Notes under the pieces: model-generated | Told to the model about the DNA's origin: nothing | Database searches by the model: none | The model's input: the letters and a program-made list of their open reading frames with translations, nothing else | Shown: one piece after another, positions 31,030-40,978 of the stretch | Position numbering within the stretch: position 1 is the stretch's first letter | Layout: every line of letters begins with the position of its first letter | Translations under genes and position numbers: made by a program | From: Rhynchopus sp. YZ270_cl-10 | Taxonomy: Eukaryota > Euglenozoa > Diplonemea > Diplonemida > Diplonemidae | Assembly: GCA_964035575.1 (NCBI GenBank) | Contig: OZ037922.1 | Coordinates: forward strand, 744,001-808,000 | Direction: 5' to 3' | DNA: 64,000 nt

Positions 31030-31644
31030 TCCTCCCTCCCACTAACACAACCGGAACTATTTTGAAGGAGAGAGTCAGACCAGTTCCCCCTTTCCAAACA
31101 CCCCCTTAAACTATCGTTTTATCCCTGCACCTTCCCCCAAAGGATGCTTGCCACGTTGTTTTTAAAGATGACCAGAGGAGAATTAGATTCATCCTAAACA
31201 GTTATTTTTTTTTGCACTAACATAGACAATTCTTTCCATATTTTTTAAAAGCCAGTATTTTCCTTTATATCAAATAGGAAAAAGGGGCAAACCTGTAAAT
31301 TGTTCTGGCCCCAGTCCAACTTTAGGGGATGTGTGTTTTATTCCCACCCCCTTATTTTGATGCAAGGAAAATGCAAAAAAAAAAGTATTTTCTCTCCATG
31401 GCGGTGTACCGGGGTGTCTGCTAAATCATGCAGAATCCTGTCTTATTGATACGTTGATTTTGTCAAAAAAAAAAAAAAAAGTGGACATCAAAGGTTGCCA
31501 AATACAATTTGTAGCAGTCTTTTGGTACACCCCACCTGATTTTTGATTTCGCCGAAAATTTGATAGAGTTTAGTGGAGTTTTTTGGTAAAACCATTTATT
31601 AACGCCATCAAAATTCTACCAAATTTCAGGCACAATCAGATGGT

Positions 31645-31692
31645 AGGTAGGTACACTGTCAATGAGAGAATGCTTTGTATTTCAAGTCAATT
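31645..31692 (+). repeat. F3 repeat, short form
   Basis: GGTACACTGTCAATGAGAG then CTTTGTATTTCAAGTC. Confidence 0.55.
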
Positions 31693-31699
31693 TCCCCCC

Positions 31700-32280
31700 C
31701 TTTTTCGGGGCCTGTAATAGTGCAGGAACTATGGGTGTGATTCCCCCCTTTTTTTTTTGGCAGATACGCTGTATTTGCTGTCGTGAAGCACAGTGTTTTC
31801 TCTGCTTTCTGTGGAGAAGGTGCACAGCTTCTTTAACGTCCCACACAAAGGTGTCGGCATGTAGCCATACCCATTGCATATAAGATATTACGTGTATTCC
31901 GAACCCAAGCAAAACAAAAAAGTTGCAAAATTCTGCTCCACGTACAGAGTTTGAAGCCAACCGGTTGTAATTTCCTGTGCATGGCAAAGCCAACCGTTTT
32001 TTTTTTAAATATTTTGTTTGCTTGTTTGTTTTGTGTGTATGTTGTTGTGTAATGAGGACGACAGTTTTTTAGTTCATCTTTGTTTCGCTCCACGGAAGCT
32101 GTCGGCCCTCACTGTTCCGCTAACCTTTTGATGTTGATTCCAATTTTTTTTATTGCCTTTTTTAAATAACCCCCATTTTTTTATAAATATTGCCTTCCCC
32201 ATCCCTCCTTGTGAATTGATTTGTTTGCCAAGAGCGGTGAATAAACAGATCTAGGACCGAATTAAATGAACCAAAAAAAA
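31700..32280. other. Non-coding; nothing recognised
   Basis: Reading frames present on the minus strand (31682-31993) start and end in homopolymer runs and show no family resemblance. Confidence 0.3.
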
Positions 32281-32285
32281 GTACA

Positions 32286-32330
32286 GTGGAGTGCATCCTC
32301 GGGTGGCTACACTAATACAACCAAGTTTTC
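32286..32330 (+). repeat. F1 short repeat
   Basis: AGTGGAGTGCATCCTCGGGT then GGCTACACTA and CAACCAAGTTTTC with an A-run after it. Confidence 0.7.
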
Positions 32331-32408
32331 AAAAAAAAACAACACAGTGTAACTTTGCACAGATGGCAAACTACACTATTTCAACAATTCTTCTAAAAAA
32401 ACAAAAAA

Positions 32409-32456
32409 TAGTGGAGCACACTCTAGGGTGGCTACACTAATGCAACCAAGTTTTCA
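32409..32456 (+). repeat. F1 short repeat
   Basis: TAGTGGAGCACACTCTAGGG then TGGCTACACTA: a 31-base hairpin (TAGTG/CACTA, AGC/GCT, CACT/GGTG, loop CTAG) followed by CAACCAAGTTTTC and A-run. Confidence 0.75.
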
Positions 32457-32625
32457 AAAAGACAACAACACAAAACTCATACCATATCACCTATTTTTAG
32501 TGAAATATTCCATAAGGCCTTTTTTTTTTACACCTGATCACCTTGTTTTTTTTTGAACACGTGTCTTGGAGAATAGGAAGGGTGTCTTACCTATTCCACA
32601 TTCATCCAAGCGTCCCTCTTTTTAA

Positions 32626-32662
32626 AGGTGACTGAACACACGAGGTTTATCCATCTTACATT
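32626..32662 (+). repeat. F2 short repeat, degraded
   Basis: AAGGTGACTGAACACACGAG and GTTTATCCATCTTAC. Confidence 0.5.
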
Positions 32663-32888
32663 TTTTTTTTCCTTCTTTTTTTTATCTGTCAAGATGTGTA
32701 CAAGGAAGCATACCGACCATTTTATTTTAGAATGTTATTTCCCCCCCAGAGAGAGAGAAAGAAAGAGAGAGCTGTCTCCCCATTTTTTTTTTCCCCCTCT
32801 TCTTTTGTGTAAAGAGCCAACAATTTCCAGGAAAGAAAAAAAGCAAAAAAAAAAAAAAAACGGATTCGTTCCAAAAAAGAAAGATAGT

Positions 32889-32938
32889 ATAGTGGAGCAC
32901 ACTCTAGGGTGGCTACACTAATACAACCAAGTGTTCAG
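32889..32938 (+). repeat. F1 short repeat
   Basis: Identical hairpin to 32409; also shares the left flank GAAAGATAGTATAG with 52287, so these two are close relatives. Confidence 0.75.
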
Positions 32939-33101
32939 AAAGAGAAAAATATACCATACAATATGAAGTCGAAGTAAACTCACCGAGGTCCATGGGGGGG
33001 GAAGGGGGAGGGATCTGGAGGGAAAAATTGTGTATGGGAAGAGGAGGAGATCCCTCTAGACACATGCCCACATGCCCTCCTACCCTGCCACACGGTGAAC
33101 T

Positions 33102-33183
33102 GGTCAGAGCATTTTTTGGACGATTCGCAGTGCTACTATTCCAAATGACTAGTGTTTTACGAATAGTAGTTCCCTGACCAGTC
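33102..33183. repeat. Structured 80-bp inverted repeat
   Basis: ACTGGTCAG pairs with CTGACCAGT at the ends and CTACTATTC pairs with GAATAGTAG inside. Single copy in this window. Confidence 0.5.
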
Positions 33184-33560
33184 TGCCATGCACAAAACCA
33201 GTAATTCCCTCTTTCCCCCCATCACGGACTTCTGTTATTTTCAATTTTTTTTTTTTTTCGCAATCTTCAGGAGAGAGATGTGGGTGGTGTTCTTTGTCTC
33301 CAGTCCTTCAGCAGCATTGCGGTTTTACCCCTCCACACCCCCCCTCCCCTCGTCAACAGTGCAAAGAAACCAATAAATTCAAATGTGTTTTGACATTCAA
33401 AATGTGACAAACTCCACACCCATGGACTCTCCCCCTCTCCCATTCGTGCTTTGCACTTTACTTATTGATTTCAAATCTCGATTCCATGAAAAAAAAATAA
33501 TAATGGCGTGCGGGCCACTTGCGTGGTGTGACTGTTTCCAGAAAAAGAAGAAAAAAAAGT

Positions 33561-33610
33561 ATAGTGGAGCACACTCTAGGGTGGCTACACTAATACAACC
33601 AAGTTTCCAC
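33561..33610 (+). repeat. F1 short repeat
   Basis: Same hairpin as 32409, with CAACCAAGTTTCC after it. Confidence 0.75.
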
Positions 33611-33829
33611 AAAAAGAAAGAGAAAATGCACAGTATTCACTGAGAAAGGGGGTAATATCCTGATTAGTATTATTAGAGTGCAACAAACGGAGTAAAAAAA
33701 ACCCCCCCGCCTAGAACGTGTGGCAGCTACACTGCAATCATGTTTGAGTGTATCTGCTCTATTTTTTTTAAACGAGTGTTTTTAGAAGCTATTTTTTTCT
33801 CTCTCTCTTTTTTTGAAATCATTCATTCA

Positions 33830-33922
33830 GGTGGCCAAAGTGAGGCTTAGGTTCATCTTATCAACCCTTCCTTTTCCTTCTCTTGGTGACTCAGCACTGC
33901 GAGGCTTCGGCTCATCCAACAA
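33830..33922 (+). repeat. Two F2 short repeats in tandem
   Basis: GGTGGCCAAAGTGAGGCTTA then GGTTCATCTTATC at 33830-33868, and GGTGACTCAGCACTGCGAGG then CTTCGGCTCATCC at 33885-33922. Confidence 0.55.
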
Positions 33923-34012
33923 AGTATTTCCTATTTTCTTTATTTTTCTTTCCGGTGGTAATTTTTTTTTTTTGCCTCCACGAGGCGAAAATTTCCAGAA
34001 AAGTTCCAAAAT

Positions 34013-34094
34013 CAGCTACTGTTAATGTAATAATGTTGGAACGCTTGGCTTCGATCCGAGCGCGCTCCAACATTTGCATTGTTAACGGTGACAC
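34013..34094. repeat. Long hairpin, about 80 bp
   Basis: GTTAATG/CATTGTTAAC outer pair, ATGTTGGA/TCCAACAT middle pair and CGCTTGG/CCGAGCG inner pair around loop CTTCGAT. A weakly coding-looking frame (LERLASIRARSNICIVNGDT) runs through it; it is more likely that the symmetry creates the frame. Confidence 0.55.
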
Positions 34095-35602
34095 CCTGGC
34101 GACTTTCGTTCAAAGACGAATATTTCTAATAATTCCTCCCGATTGACAACACTGAAAAGAAAAAGTGGCAAAATCAGCAAGCCGCACAACACCCACTATT
34201 CCAACAAATCATTGTAAAAATACTTCACTTAATTGTGTCCACGCGATACATTGGACGAAGAAGTATCCACTCGAGAAAAAAATGATATCCCCCACCTTGT
34301 ATGTGGTTAATGATACGACAAAGAAGATCAAACAGTTAATATTAGATGACTTCGTCAATCTTATTCCGTACCTAAATGGTACAGATCGTAAAAACCTTAC
34401 GAAGAGAAGGGTATAGTAGATGCTTATGACATTTTTTGTATTAACCTTTGATAAAAAGATAGGTTTTCGAATTGAAAGTATTTTTTTGTCCAACGGACAA
34501 ACTGCCAAACTATTTGGCCCCCTTTTTCCCCCCTTGATTGCCATGTAGGTTAATGCTGGGAGGAACAAATGTAGGGAATCTCTGGCCCAATTTTTTGTTT
34601 TTGTTTTTTGTTTTATTTTCATCAAAAAAGTAAGGTGCTGCAGGTCTACACAGTGAGGCTTTTACGGCTTGCAGCGGGTCCTCTCACAAAACCCCGTATT
34701 TGGTGCTTTCGGAAATCTGTCAACGACCTTGTCAGCGACCCTGTCAATATCGACCCCTCCCGGAGCACCAGTACTGTTTTATTTTATTTTATTTTATTTT
34801 TGGCACTCCCATCATTGCGTGCATTTCAATGTATCTGCGTGCACGGTGCCTACATAGAGAACTTTATTGCAACGGGAGGGGAAGAGTGGGGGACTCGTGG
34901 GGAGAGAGGGAGAGATGCTTTTCCATTTCGTGTGATGCAAACTTTTTTTTTTAATGTACTCCCCAACTCTCTTTTGCTTTCAAAGTGCGACAAAAAAAAA
35001 GTTTTTTTTCCCTTCTTCTCTCTTTGTTTGCGGTGCGTTATATTCATTTTTTTGTGATGTTATGTGCACAAGAGGCATACTCATCTTTATTTAAGTTTTT
35101 CTTTTTAGTGGGATTTTTTTTTTCTCTTCTATTTTGCCGTTCGTCAAGCCTTCTTTTTTGTTTTGTTTTTTTGTTTGTTATTTCAATAATCCTCATTATT
35201 CTCACGATGCAGAAAAAGACAACCAAAAAAGCAAATATCTCCAATTTCGCGGAATACATCATTGTAACCTTTGGATTGTGGAGGGCAGAACCCTTCTTCT
35301 GGGTTTGTCGGGGGGTGTGAGTCTCCCTGTTTTTTGGACAGTCCTACCTACCTCCTCACCTGCGTAACTGTGTAGCCTCAAGGCTTTCGTTCAACGCTGC
35401 TAATTCTTCGATTCTAAAGTTGCAGAAACAAAACGTTTTCCCCCACCACCCACTATCAGACAGCACCGCCTTTACTGTGTGTGTTGATTCCAGAAAGTCT
35501 GACCAAAAAAAAATTCCCCTTTTTGTGTGAGAAAAAAAAAAATAAACAAACAAATTTGGAGTTAGAGGCAGTGAGATGGATGAAAAAAACAAAAGACAAA
35601 AA
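34095..35602. other. Non-coding, homopolymer-rich
   Basis: A frame at 34165-34416 (KKMISPTLYVVNDTTKKIKQ ... GTDRKNLTKRRV) looks slightly better than chance but has no ATG start context or family match. TTTTA microsatellite at 34780-34800. No gene supported. Confidence 0.3.
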
Positions 35603-36045
35603 CAGGGAAATAGCTCCATATACCGAATTATGCGACATCGCATAATTCTGATTTTTTGGGGGGGAAAAAAAAAAAAAAAAAAGAGGGATTTTTGGGCACT
35701 TTTGGGGCCCCCTCGCCCGACCCCCAGATCTCCCAAATGACTGGAATGATGGAATCTTAAAATTTTCGCTCGCTGCGTTTGCAGAGGTACCATACCCTTA
35801 TTTTTTTTCGCCTGCGGCGCCATTTATTTTTTTCCCATACGGAAAGTGGAACGTAAGGTGCAAAACCAAGCTCCGTAATAAAGGATTACATTCCGTTGTT
35901 TTTTTGTTATCTCGCAATTTGACCTTTCGCCTCTCCACTCAGGGAGGCTTGCGCGAAGCGCGCAACGACCGCTTTCGACCGGGCAAAAAAAATTTTCGCT
36001 TTCGCATAATTCCTGATTTTGGAGGAAAACCAAGCTATTTCCCTG
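35603..36045. mobile_element. hAT-type MITE of the W family with 8-bp duplication GACAAAAA
   Basis: Starts CAGGGAAATAGCT and ends AGCTATTTCCCTG, with GACAAAAA on both sides (35595-35602, 36046-36053). Just inside the left end is an 11-bp perfect hairpin (GAATTATGCGA/TCGCATAATTC). Carries a TGC-loop hairpin (35810-35818) and module P with a GAA-loop hairpin (35951-35961), homologous to 11770-11940 in W1. 443 bp, no coding sequence. Confidence 0.85.
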
Positions 36046-36420
36046 GACAAAAAGACAAAAGAAAAAAAAAAAATGCGCCCTTTGTGGGGTAAACCCTTTT
36101 AGTCAGTCATATTGACATTTTGATGAGTCCGATTTTTTTATATTTTTTTTGAAAAAATTAAATGACAGAAACTTATCAAGTTTATCAACAAAAAGGGTAG
36201 CCCTACAGGGGAGGGGAGGGGTGACAAAATGTTCAGAACCGATTGTGATGTGACTGTCGATGTGCAACAAAAAAAATAGGTGGTGACGTCTTTTTTCATA
36301 TCCCAGATACAGTCCTGGAGATAAAAGATGGACCAGCTATTCCTATTGAGTTTAAAAAAAAAGCAAAAAAAAAAGCAAAACAAAAAATCAAAAAAAAAAA
36401 AATCAAAAAGGAATTCATTA

Positions 36421-36475
36421 GCCTTTCGGGGCGACTTTGTGTACAGAACCCGTCCTCGGGCAGGGTGATTTGTCG
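36421..36475 (+). repeat. F5 structured repeat
   Basis: CCTTTCGGGGCGACTTTGTG, TACAGAACCCGTCCTCGGGC, then GATTTGTCG. Outer pair CGAC/GTCG and an inner hairpin with a different stem sequence from the other two copies. Confidence 0.6.
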
Positions 36476-36756
36476 AAACTGCAAAAAACGTTTAAAAAAA
36501 TATCATATATTGGCCCCGTGGAGGGGTGTTGGCCAAAGTATTCTTGTAGGTGTCCGTTCTTTCTTCATAGTTCGAACTGTTACTGTTTATTTTTGTTTTA
36601 TTTTTTAAAGTGTTGTATCTCGAGATCCTGTCATCTTTCAAGCCCTCCCTTTTTTTCTTCTTTTCTTTTCTTTTGTTTTTGTTTTTGTTTTTGTTTGTGT
36701 ATGCTCTTGTAAGGCTGTTTGCGATTTCAAACTTTTTACCCTTTTTTTTTTGCCTA

Positions 36757-36795
36757 GGTGACTAAGTATGTGAGGCTTAGAATCATTGTGCCAGC
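36757..36795 (+). repeat. F2 short repeat
   Basis: GGTGACTAAGTATGTGAGGC then TTAGAATCATTG. Confidence 0.6.
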
Positions 36796-37017
36796 TTTTC
36801 TTTTTTTTTTGTTTTATTGGGTTGATGAATAACGCTTTTTTTTTGGAGAAAAAAAACTCACAACTGAAGCCCCCACGACAAACGAACAAAACAGAAACAA
36901 AAAAAAAAACGCGACACCTTTTTTTAAAACCTCTTCCCAGAACACCGACCAAAGATTCTCCCCCAAAAGAGCGGTTTTTTTTCCCTCTGTACCTTCTTTT
37001 CATGAGAAAAAGAATGT

Positions 37018-37382
37018 AAACCCCCCCTCTGCATAATATTAAATTACTCGTATTATTAATTATCTCGTATTATTAAATATAGCGCGTATTGTTCAATATA
37101 ACTCATATTATTCAATATAAGTCATATTATTCACATATTCGTATTATTAAATAGCGCATTTTTTATTTTTTATTTACTTTTCCCCCTGTGTTTGTGAACA
37201 AAACATGCACGAAGCCCCAGCCAAGACGGGGAGTATTTTTTATTTCGCGAAGAAAAAAAGCATTTTGGCTGGGCGTTCTCGTATTATTAAATATAAGCAC
37301 CCATTTTCGTATTATTAAATAATATTCGTATTATTAAATATAACTCGTATTATTAATTTAATATTATGCAGAGGGGGGGTTT
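37018..37382. mobile_element. MITE with about 28-bp ends and TA duplication
   Basis: Ends AACCCCCCCTCTGCATAAT and exact inverse, with TA on the outside (37017-37018 region and 37383-37384). The interior has about ten direct copies of TCGTATTATTAAATATA on both halves and a central CCCAGCCAA/TTGGCTGGG hairpin. TA duplication fits a Tc1/mariner-mobilised element. Confidence 0.7.
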
Positions 37383-37404
37383 ATATGAAACAATTTGATA
37401 AATT

Positions 37405-37465
37405 GTTTGGAGTAGTGTAGTTGCCTCGGTTTGTGTTGCCACAGTTTGTGCAATCTCCACTGTCC
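37405..37465 (-). repeat. F1-related repeat, inverted
   Basis: Reverse complement of 47675-47735 (AGTGGAGATTGCACAAACTG, GCAACTACACTAC). One of very few short repeats in minus orientation. Confidence 0.65.
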
Positions 37466-37680
37466 AAAAAGTTCACTCCCGAAAAGGCCTCTGATCTCGG
37501 GCCTTTCTTATCAGAAGAATCCAGCGTTTAATCCAGGGGGGGTTTTTTTTTGCGAACTGCTCTTCAGTAATGACCGTCTCGTGTAGTAGCTGAGCCATTC
37601 AAATAACTCTCAACAACACTTATCAAAAAACCCCCTTCCCCCGCAGCCACAGAGGAAACACACACACACCAACTTTCAAA

Positions 37681-39088
37681 ATGTCCAAGCGCTCTGGAGC
37701 AACCGGCAAAGCCAACAAGTTCCGTGTCTCCCTCGCCCTTCCCGTGGCCGCCGTCATGAACTGCGCCGACAACACTGGAGTATGTAGCGTTACCCCCTCT
37801 CTCTCCTCCTCCTATTGCTTCACTACGAACGTATCTGTTGATGATAAATGCTATAAGAAATTTGACAGAACAGAGGGTGAAAAAAAAAAAAAAACCCACT
37901 GATTTACACTCAGCGGATAACGAATGTGATCAAGGTTGGCTAAGCACAGAGAGGCTTAGGGTTCATCTGATAAGCCTTTCTTTGTTTGTGTATTTATTTT
38001 CAGATGTAAACCTACAAAAATGGATTGTAGGACATAATTTGGGGTCCACCCCGGTCCAGCCGTTCATTGTACCAATTGGTACACTGTTCACGTGAAGGCT
38101 TTTGTATTTCAAGTCTACTTTGTTTAAGGGTGCAATCAACGAAACAACCTTACTTACCTACCGATCCTACTATTTCTTATTCTAAAAAAATCCCTCTCCC
38201 TCTCCCCCTACCACATCCACATCTATATCCACCCCACCCTGCACAGGCCAAGAACCTCTACATCATTTCCGTCAAGGGAATCCAGGGACGCCTCAACAGA
38301 CTGCCCGCGGCAGCATCTGGTGACCTGGTGGCGGCAACAGTGAAGCGTGGTAAGCCTGAGCTGAGGAAGAAGGTCATGCCGGTATGTGAAGAAATATTTT
38401 TTTTGGGTGCAGCGAAACTGCAGTACCTGTACGCTCACAACTCTTCAACCGAAGGTGGGCCGCCGGCTGACGAGCGGTTGTGTACCGCCCCCGTTCTCTT
38501 ACGGTACGGGCAAGTCTACTTAGATTTCCTTTTACACATTCTGTTGTTGGCCGCAGGGTAGTTGGTGCTTTCATCCAGCTGTGTGTCAGTCGGAGGTGCC
38601 TGCAGTAATAACTTCACTTTTCTTTTGTTTATTTCTAGGCAAACTCAAAACCGAAATACTTTTTTTTGCGCACATTTTTAGACTCTCCTCAATATCATCA
38701 AAAACGACAGAATTTTAGCTGTCTTTTAGACCTTAATGAGATTTCCTCTTCACAAACCAGGTCCTCAGTGGGAGCGACTTATTTGTTAACAACACATGCA
38801 TCAACACATTACTATACACACTTTATACACAAACCCGTTTTACTCTCCTCCCCCCCTCCCTCTCTCCCTCTATATATCTATCTCCCCCCTTTTGCACAGG
38901 CTGTGGTGATCCGCCAGCGCAAGCACTACCGCAGGAAGGATGGTAACTTCATCTACTTCGAGGACAACGCCGGAGTGATTGTGAACATCAAGGGAGAGAT
39001 GAAGGGATCCGGTATCTCCGGCCCGGTGGCGAAGGAGTGCGCCGACCTGTGGCCCCGTATCTCCGCCAACGCGTCGTGCATTGTTTAA
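37681..39088 (+). CDS. RPL23: 60S ribosomal protein L23 (uL14), three exons
   Basis: Exons 37681-37779, 38247-38381 and 38900-39088, all phase 0, give exactly 140 residues, the usual eukaryotic length. Protein blocks: [32 protein letters not shown]-type [43 protein letters not shown] and [13 protein letters not shown], which follow the eukaryotic L23 sequence closely. L23 sits near the polypeptide exit side and factor-binding interface of the large subunit. Introns begin GTATGT and end CACAG. Intron 1 holds an F2 and an F3 repeat. C-rich pyrimidine stretch just before the ATG fits a highly expressed gene. Almost certainly functional. Confidence 0.97.
37933..37977 (+). repeat. F2 short repeat in RPL23 intron 1
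   Basis: GGTTGGCTAAGCACAGAGAG then GCTTAGGGTTCATCTGA: 6-bp stem CTAAGC/GCTTAG. Confidence 0.65.
38001..38122 (+). repeat. F3 repeat, long form, in RPL23 intron 1
   Basis: CAGATGTAAACC, AAAATGGATTGTAGGAC, GGTCCACCCCGGTCCAGCC, TTGGTACACTGTTCACGTG and TGTATTTCAAGTC. Confidence 0.65.
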
Positions 39089-39640
39089 ATGCACAACGTC
39101 CGCGGTGGTACATACGTGGTGCAGGAGGTGAAAGAAAGAACCCAATACTTTTCTCATCTCCCGCAGTACAGTAACCAAAGCAAAGGGAGGACCAAGTAGG
39201 CGGAGTGGGGGGAGTTGGGGGAAAAAACGGAAGGAAACCAAAAAAAAAAAAGCAAAAAAAAACATACATCGCAAAAAAAAAGGAAAGGAAATCAGAGGGA
39301 GGGGTCAAACCCTCTTTCTGGTTTTTCGATTTATTTTTTTTTGCTGGAAGGGGAAGAACTGAGGTTTTTCCCTTTAAAAAAAACTTCTCTTTTTTTTTTT
39401 TTTTCCGTTCGTTTTTTTCCGTATCAAAGCTTTTGTTGTGTGTATTTTTTTTTATATTTTTGTTCCTGAGTTTACCCCGTGTTGGATTTTTTGAACGGAG
39501 GGGAAACCAGTTCGCGCACAGCATTAAAAAAAAGGTAATTTATTTCTGTTCTTCTTTCCCCCCCCCCCCCCCCCAACCCTCCTACACCTAACTACCCTGT
39601 GTTCGCAATGATCCCCTTTCATCTGACTGATGAGTGAAAG
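39089..39640. other. 3' flank of RPL23, homopolymer-rich
   Basis: Probable 3' UTR, then long A, T and C runs. Frames here code only for Lys/Phe-rich strings and are not genes. Confidence 0.4.
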
Positions 39641-39654
39641 CGGGGGTAGCACAT

Positions 39655-39780
39655 ATCAGATGTAAACCACGAAATGGATTGTAGGACTTGCATGGTTGGG
39701 GGTGTCCACCCCCCGGTACAACCGGTCATACCAAAGGTACGCTGTTTCACGAGAAGGGCTTTTGCATTGCAAAGCCAACT
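39655..39780 (+). repeat. F3 repeat, long form
   Basis: GATGTAAACCACGAAATGGA, TTGTAGGACTTGCATGGTTG, GGTGTCCACCCCCCGGTAC, CAAAGGTACGCTGTTTCACG. Preceded by GAGTGAAAGCGGGGGTAGCA, which also precedes the 45463 copy. Confidence 0.7.
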
Positions 39781-40009
39781 CTTTTTTCCACACACACACA
39801 ACTCTTCCGCAATGAATTCTTGTCCCTTCAAAAAGCTTTATTCAGCTTCTTAGCTCTGACCCCTCTCTCTTCTGGTTCATCATATCAACGTTGATCCAAT
39901 ACTGTGTGTGATGCACCCAACCTCTATCATAGAGCTAGGATAGGACATGACGGCCATGCTTTCTACCACAGTGAAGTCTACATCGGAGATGTGCATCGTT
40001 GAGGGTCAT

Positions 40010-40900
40010 ATCTCTGTCTTGGCTTGGGAGGGGAACGGTGTGAGTAGTTGTGTGATGTGGTAGGGGTCGGAGGCAGATGTGTGTGTTGTGGGTTTGTGGG
40101 GTCTGAGTTTGTCTCTCAGTGGTTTGTTGGGGTCGTAACCGGTGTGTGTGTGTGGGTTTTCAGAGGTGGCTGGAGCGGTGGGTTTTGCTTGCATGGAGTG
40201 TGTACACCCAAGGCAGCTCTCTGCAGGGATGTGGCTCCTGCATGTCGGAAGGGTGGTATTGCGTTGCATGGTGCAGGGCACTGCGGCCACAGGAGCGTCT
40301 GCGAGGACTGTTGACCAGCGATGGTTTCCTGACACCTTGGGCTTTCCAGAGTGGCACGACCATGGCAGGCCGGTTTGTTGCACACGAGGGAGGGTGTGGG
40401 GTGGGGGATGCCTTGTGAGGGTAATTCTTGCGCAGAACATAGCCCTTTGGTGTGGGGTGACGGGATGGGATGGGTTCCGTGAGGATGTTGATAATGACGG
40501 TGGGTGTGGAGGCAGTAACGACTCTTGCTGCGTTTCGCAGCACACCCTTCTCAGCACGACACCACAAGGTGCAGCACCCTGCCCACTGCCAGGCCCTGTG
40601 GTCCGTCAACGAGGCTTTGTGTGCAGTGTGTTTGGAACTGGGTTTTGGGTCTTTCCATGAGGGATGTTACCACAGGGGTGGGTGGGGGGACTGTGCACGG
40701 GGGTGCTCACGTGACCGCAGAACTGCGAGGGTATTCGCTCCTGTTGGGGATAGGGGAGGGGGTTTCATCTTGATGGTGTGCTGGTGTTCGAGGGTGTCTG
40801 ATACCTGAGCAAGGTGGTACCTTCTGAGGGCTGGTGGCGGGGCATGGCTGGCACATGAAGTGTACTTGGGTGCACTTCCGAACCTCACTGTGCACAGTGG
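40010..40900. other. GC-skewed region upstream of the 41-kb gene
   Basis: G/T-rich on the + strand with long overlapping frames on both strands (for example 40142-40660 + and 40006-40557 -). The composition is unlike the homopolymer-rich spacers. No protein family recognised on either strand and no clear splice pattern; it may be a divergent gene, a long 5' region or a decayed gene. Confidence 0.3.
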
Positions 40901-40978
40901 CATTCTTCACCCCCTCCTTACCCCACCCTCAGGGGTCTCCTCTCTCCCCCACACACACACTTCTTCCCCCCTTTTGGG

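Noticed and set aside
34165-34416. 83-codon frame with YVVNDTTKKIKQLILDDFV
   Set aside because: Looks a little better than chance but has no ATG context, no splice partners and no family match.
38382-38561. Frame running on from RPL23 exon 2 into intron 2
   Set aside because: The protein leaves the conserved L23 sequence exactly at a GTATGT donor; exon 3 continues it in phase.
39205-39591. Lys/Phe-rich frames after RPL23 and similar ones elsewhere (36638, 62621, 62712)
   Set aside because: They consist of homopolymer A and T runs and have no protein-like composition.
40006-40660. Overlapping frames of 150-183 codons on both strands
   Set aside because: No recognisable domain or splice pattern on either strand; I list the region only as unexplained.
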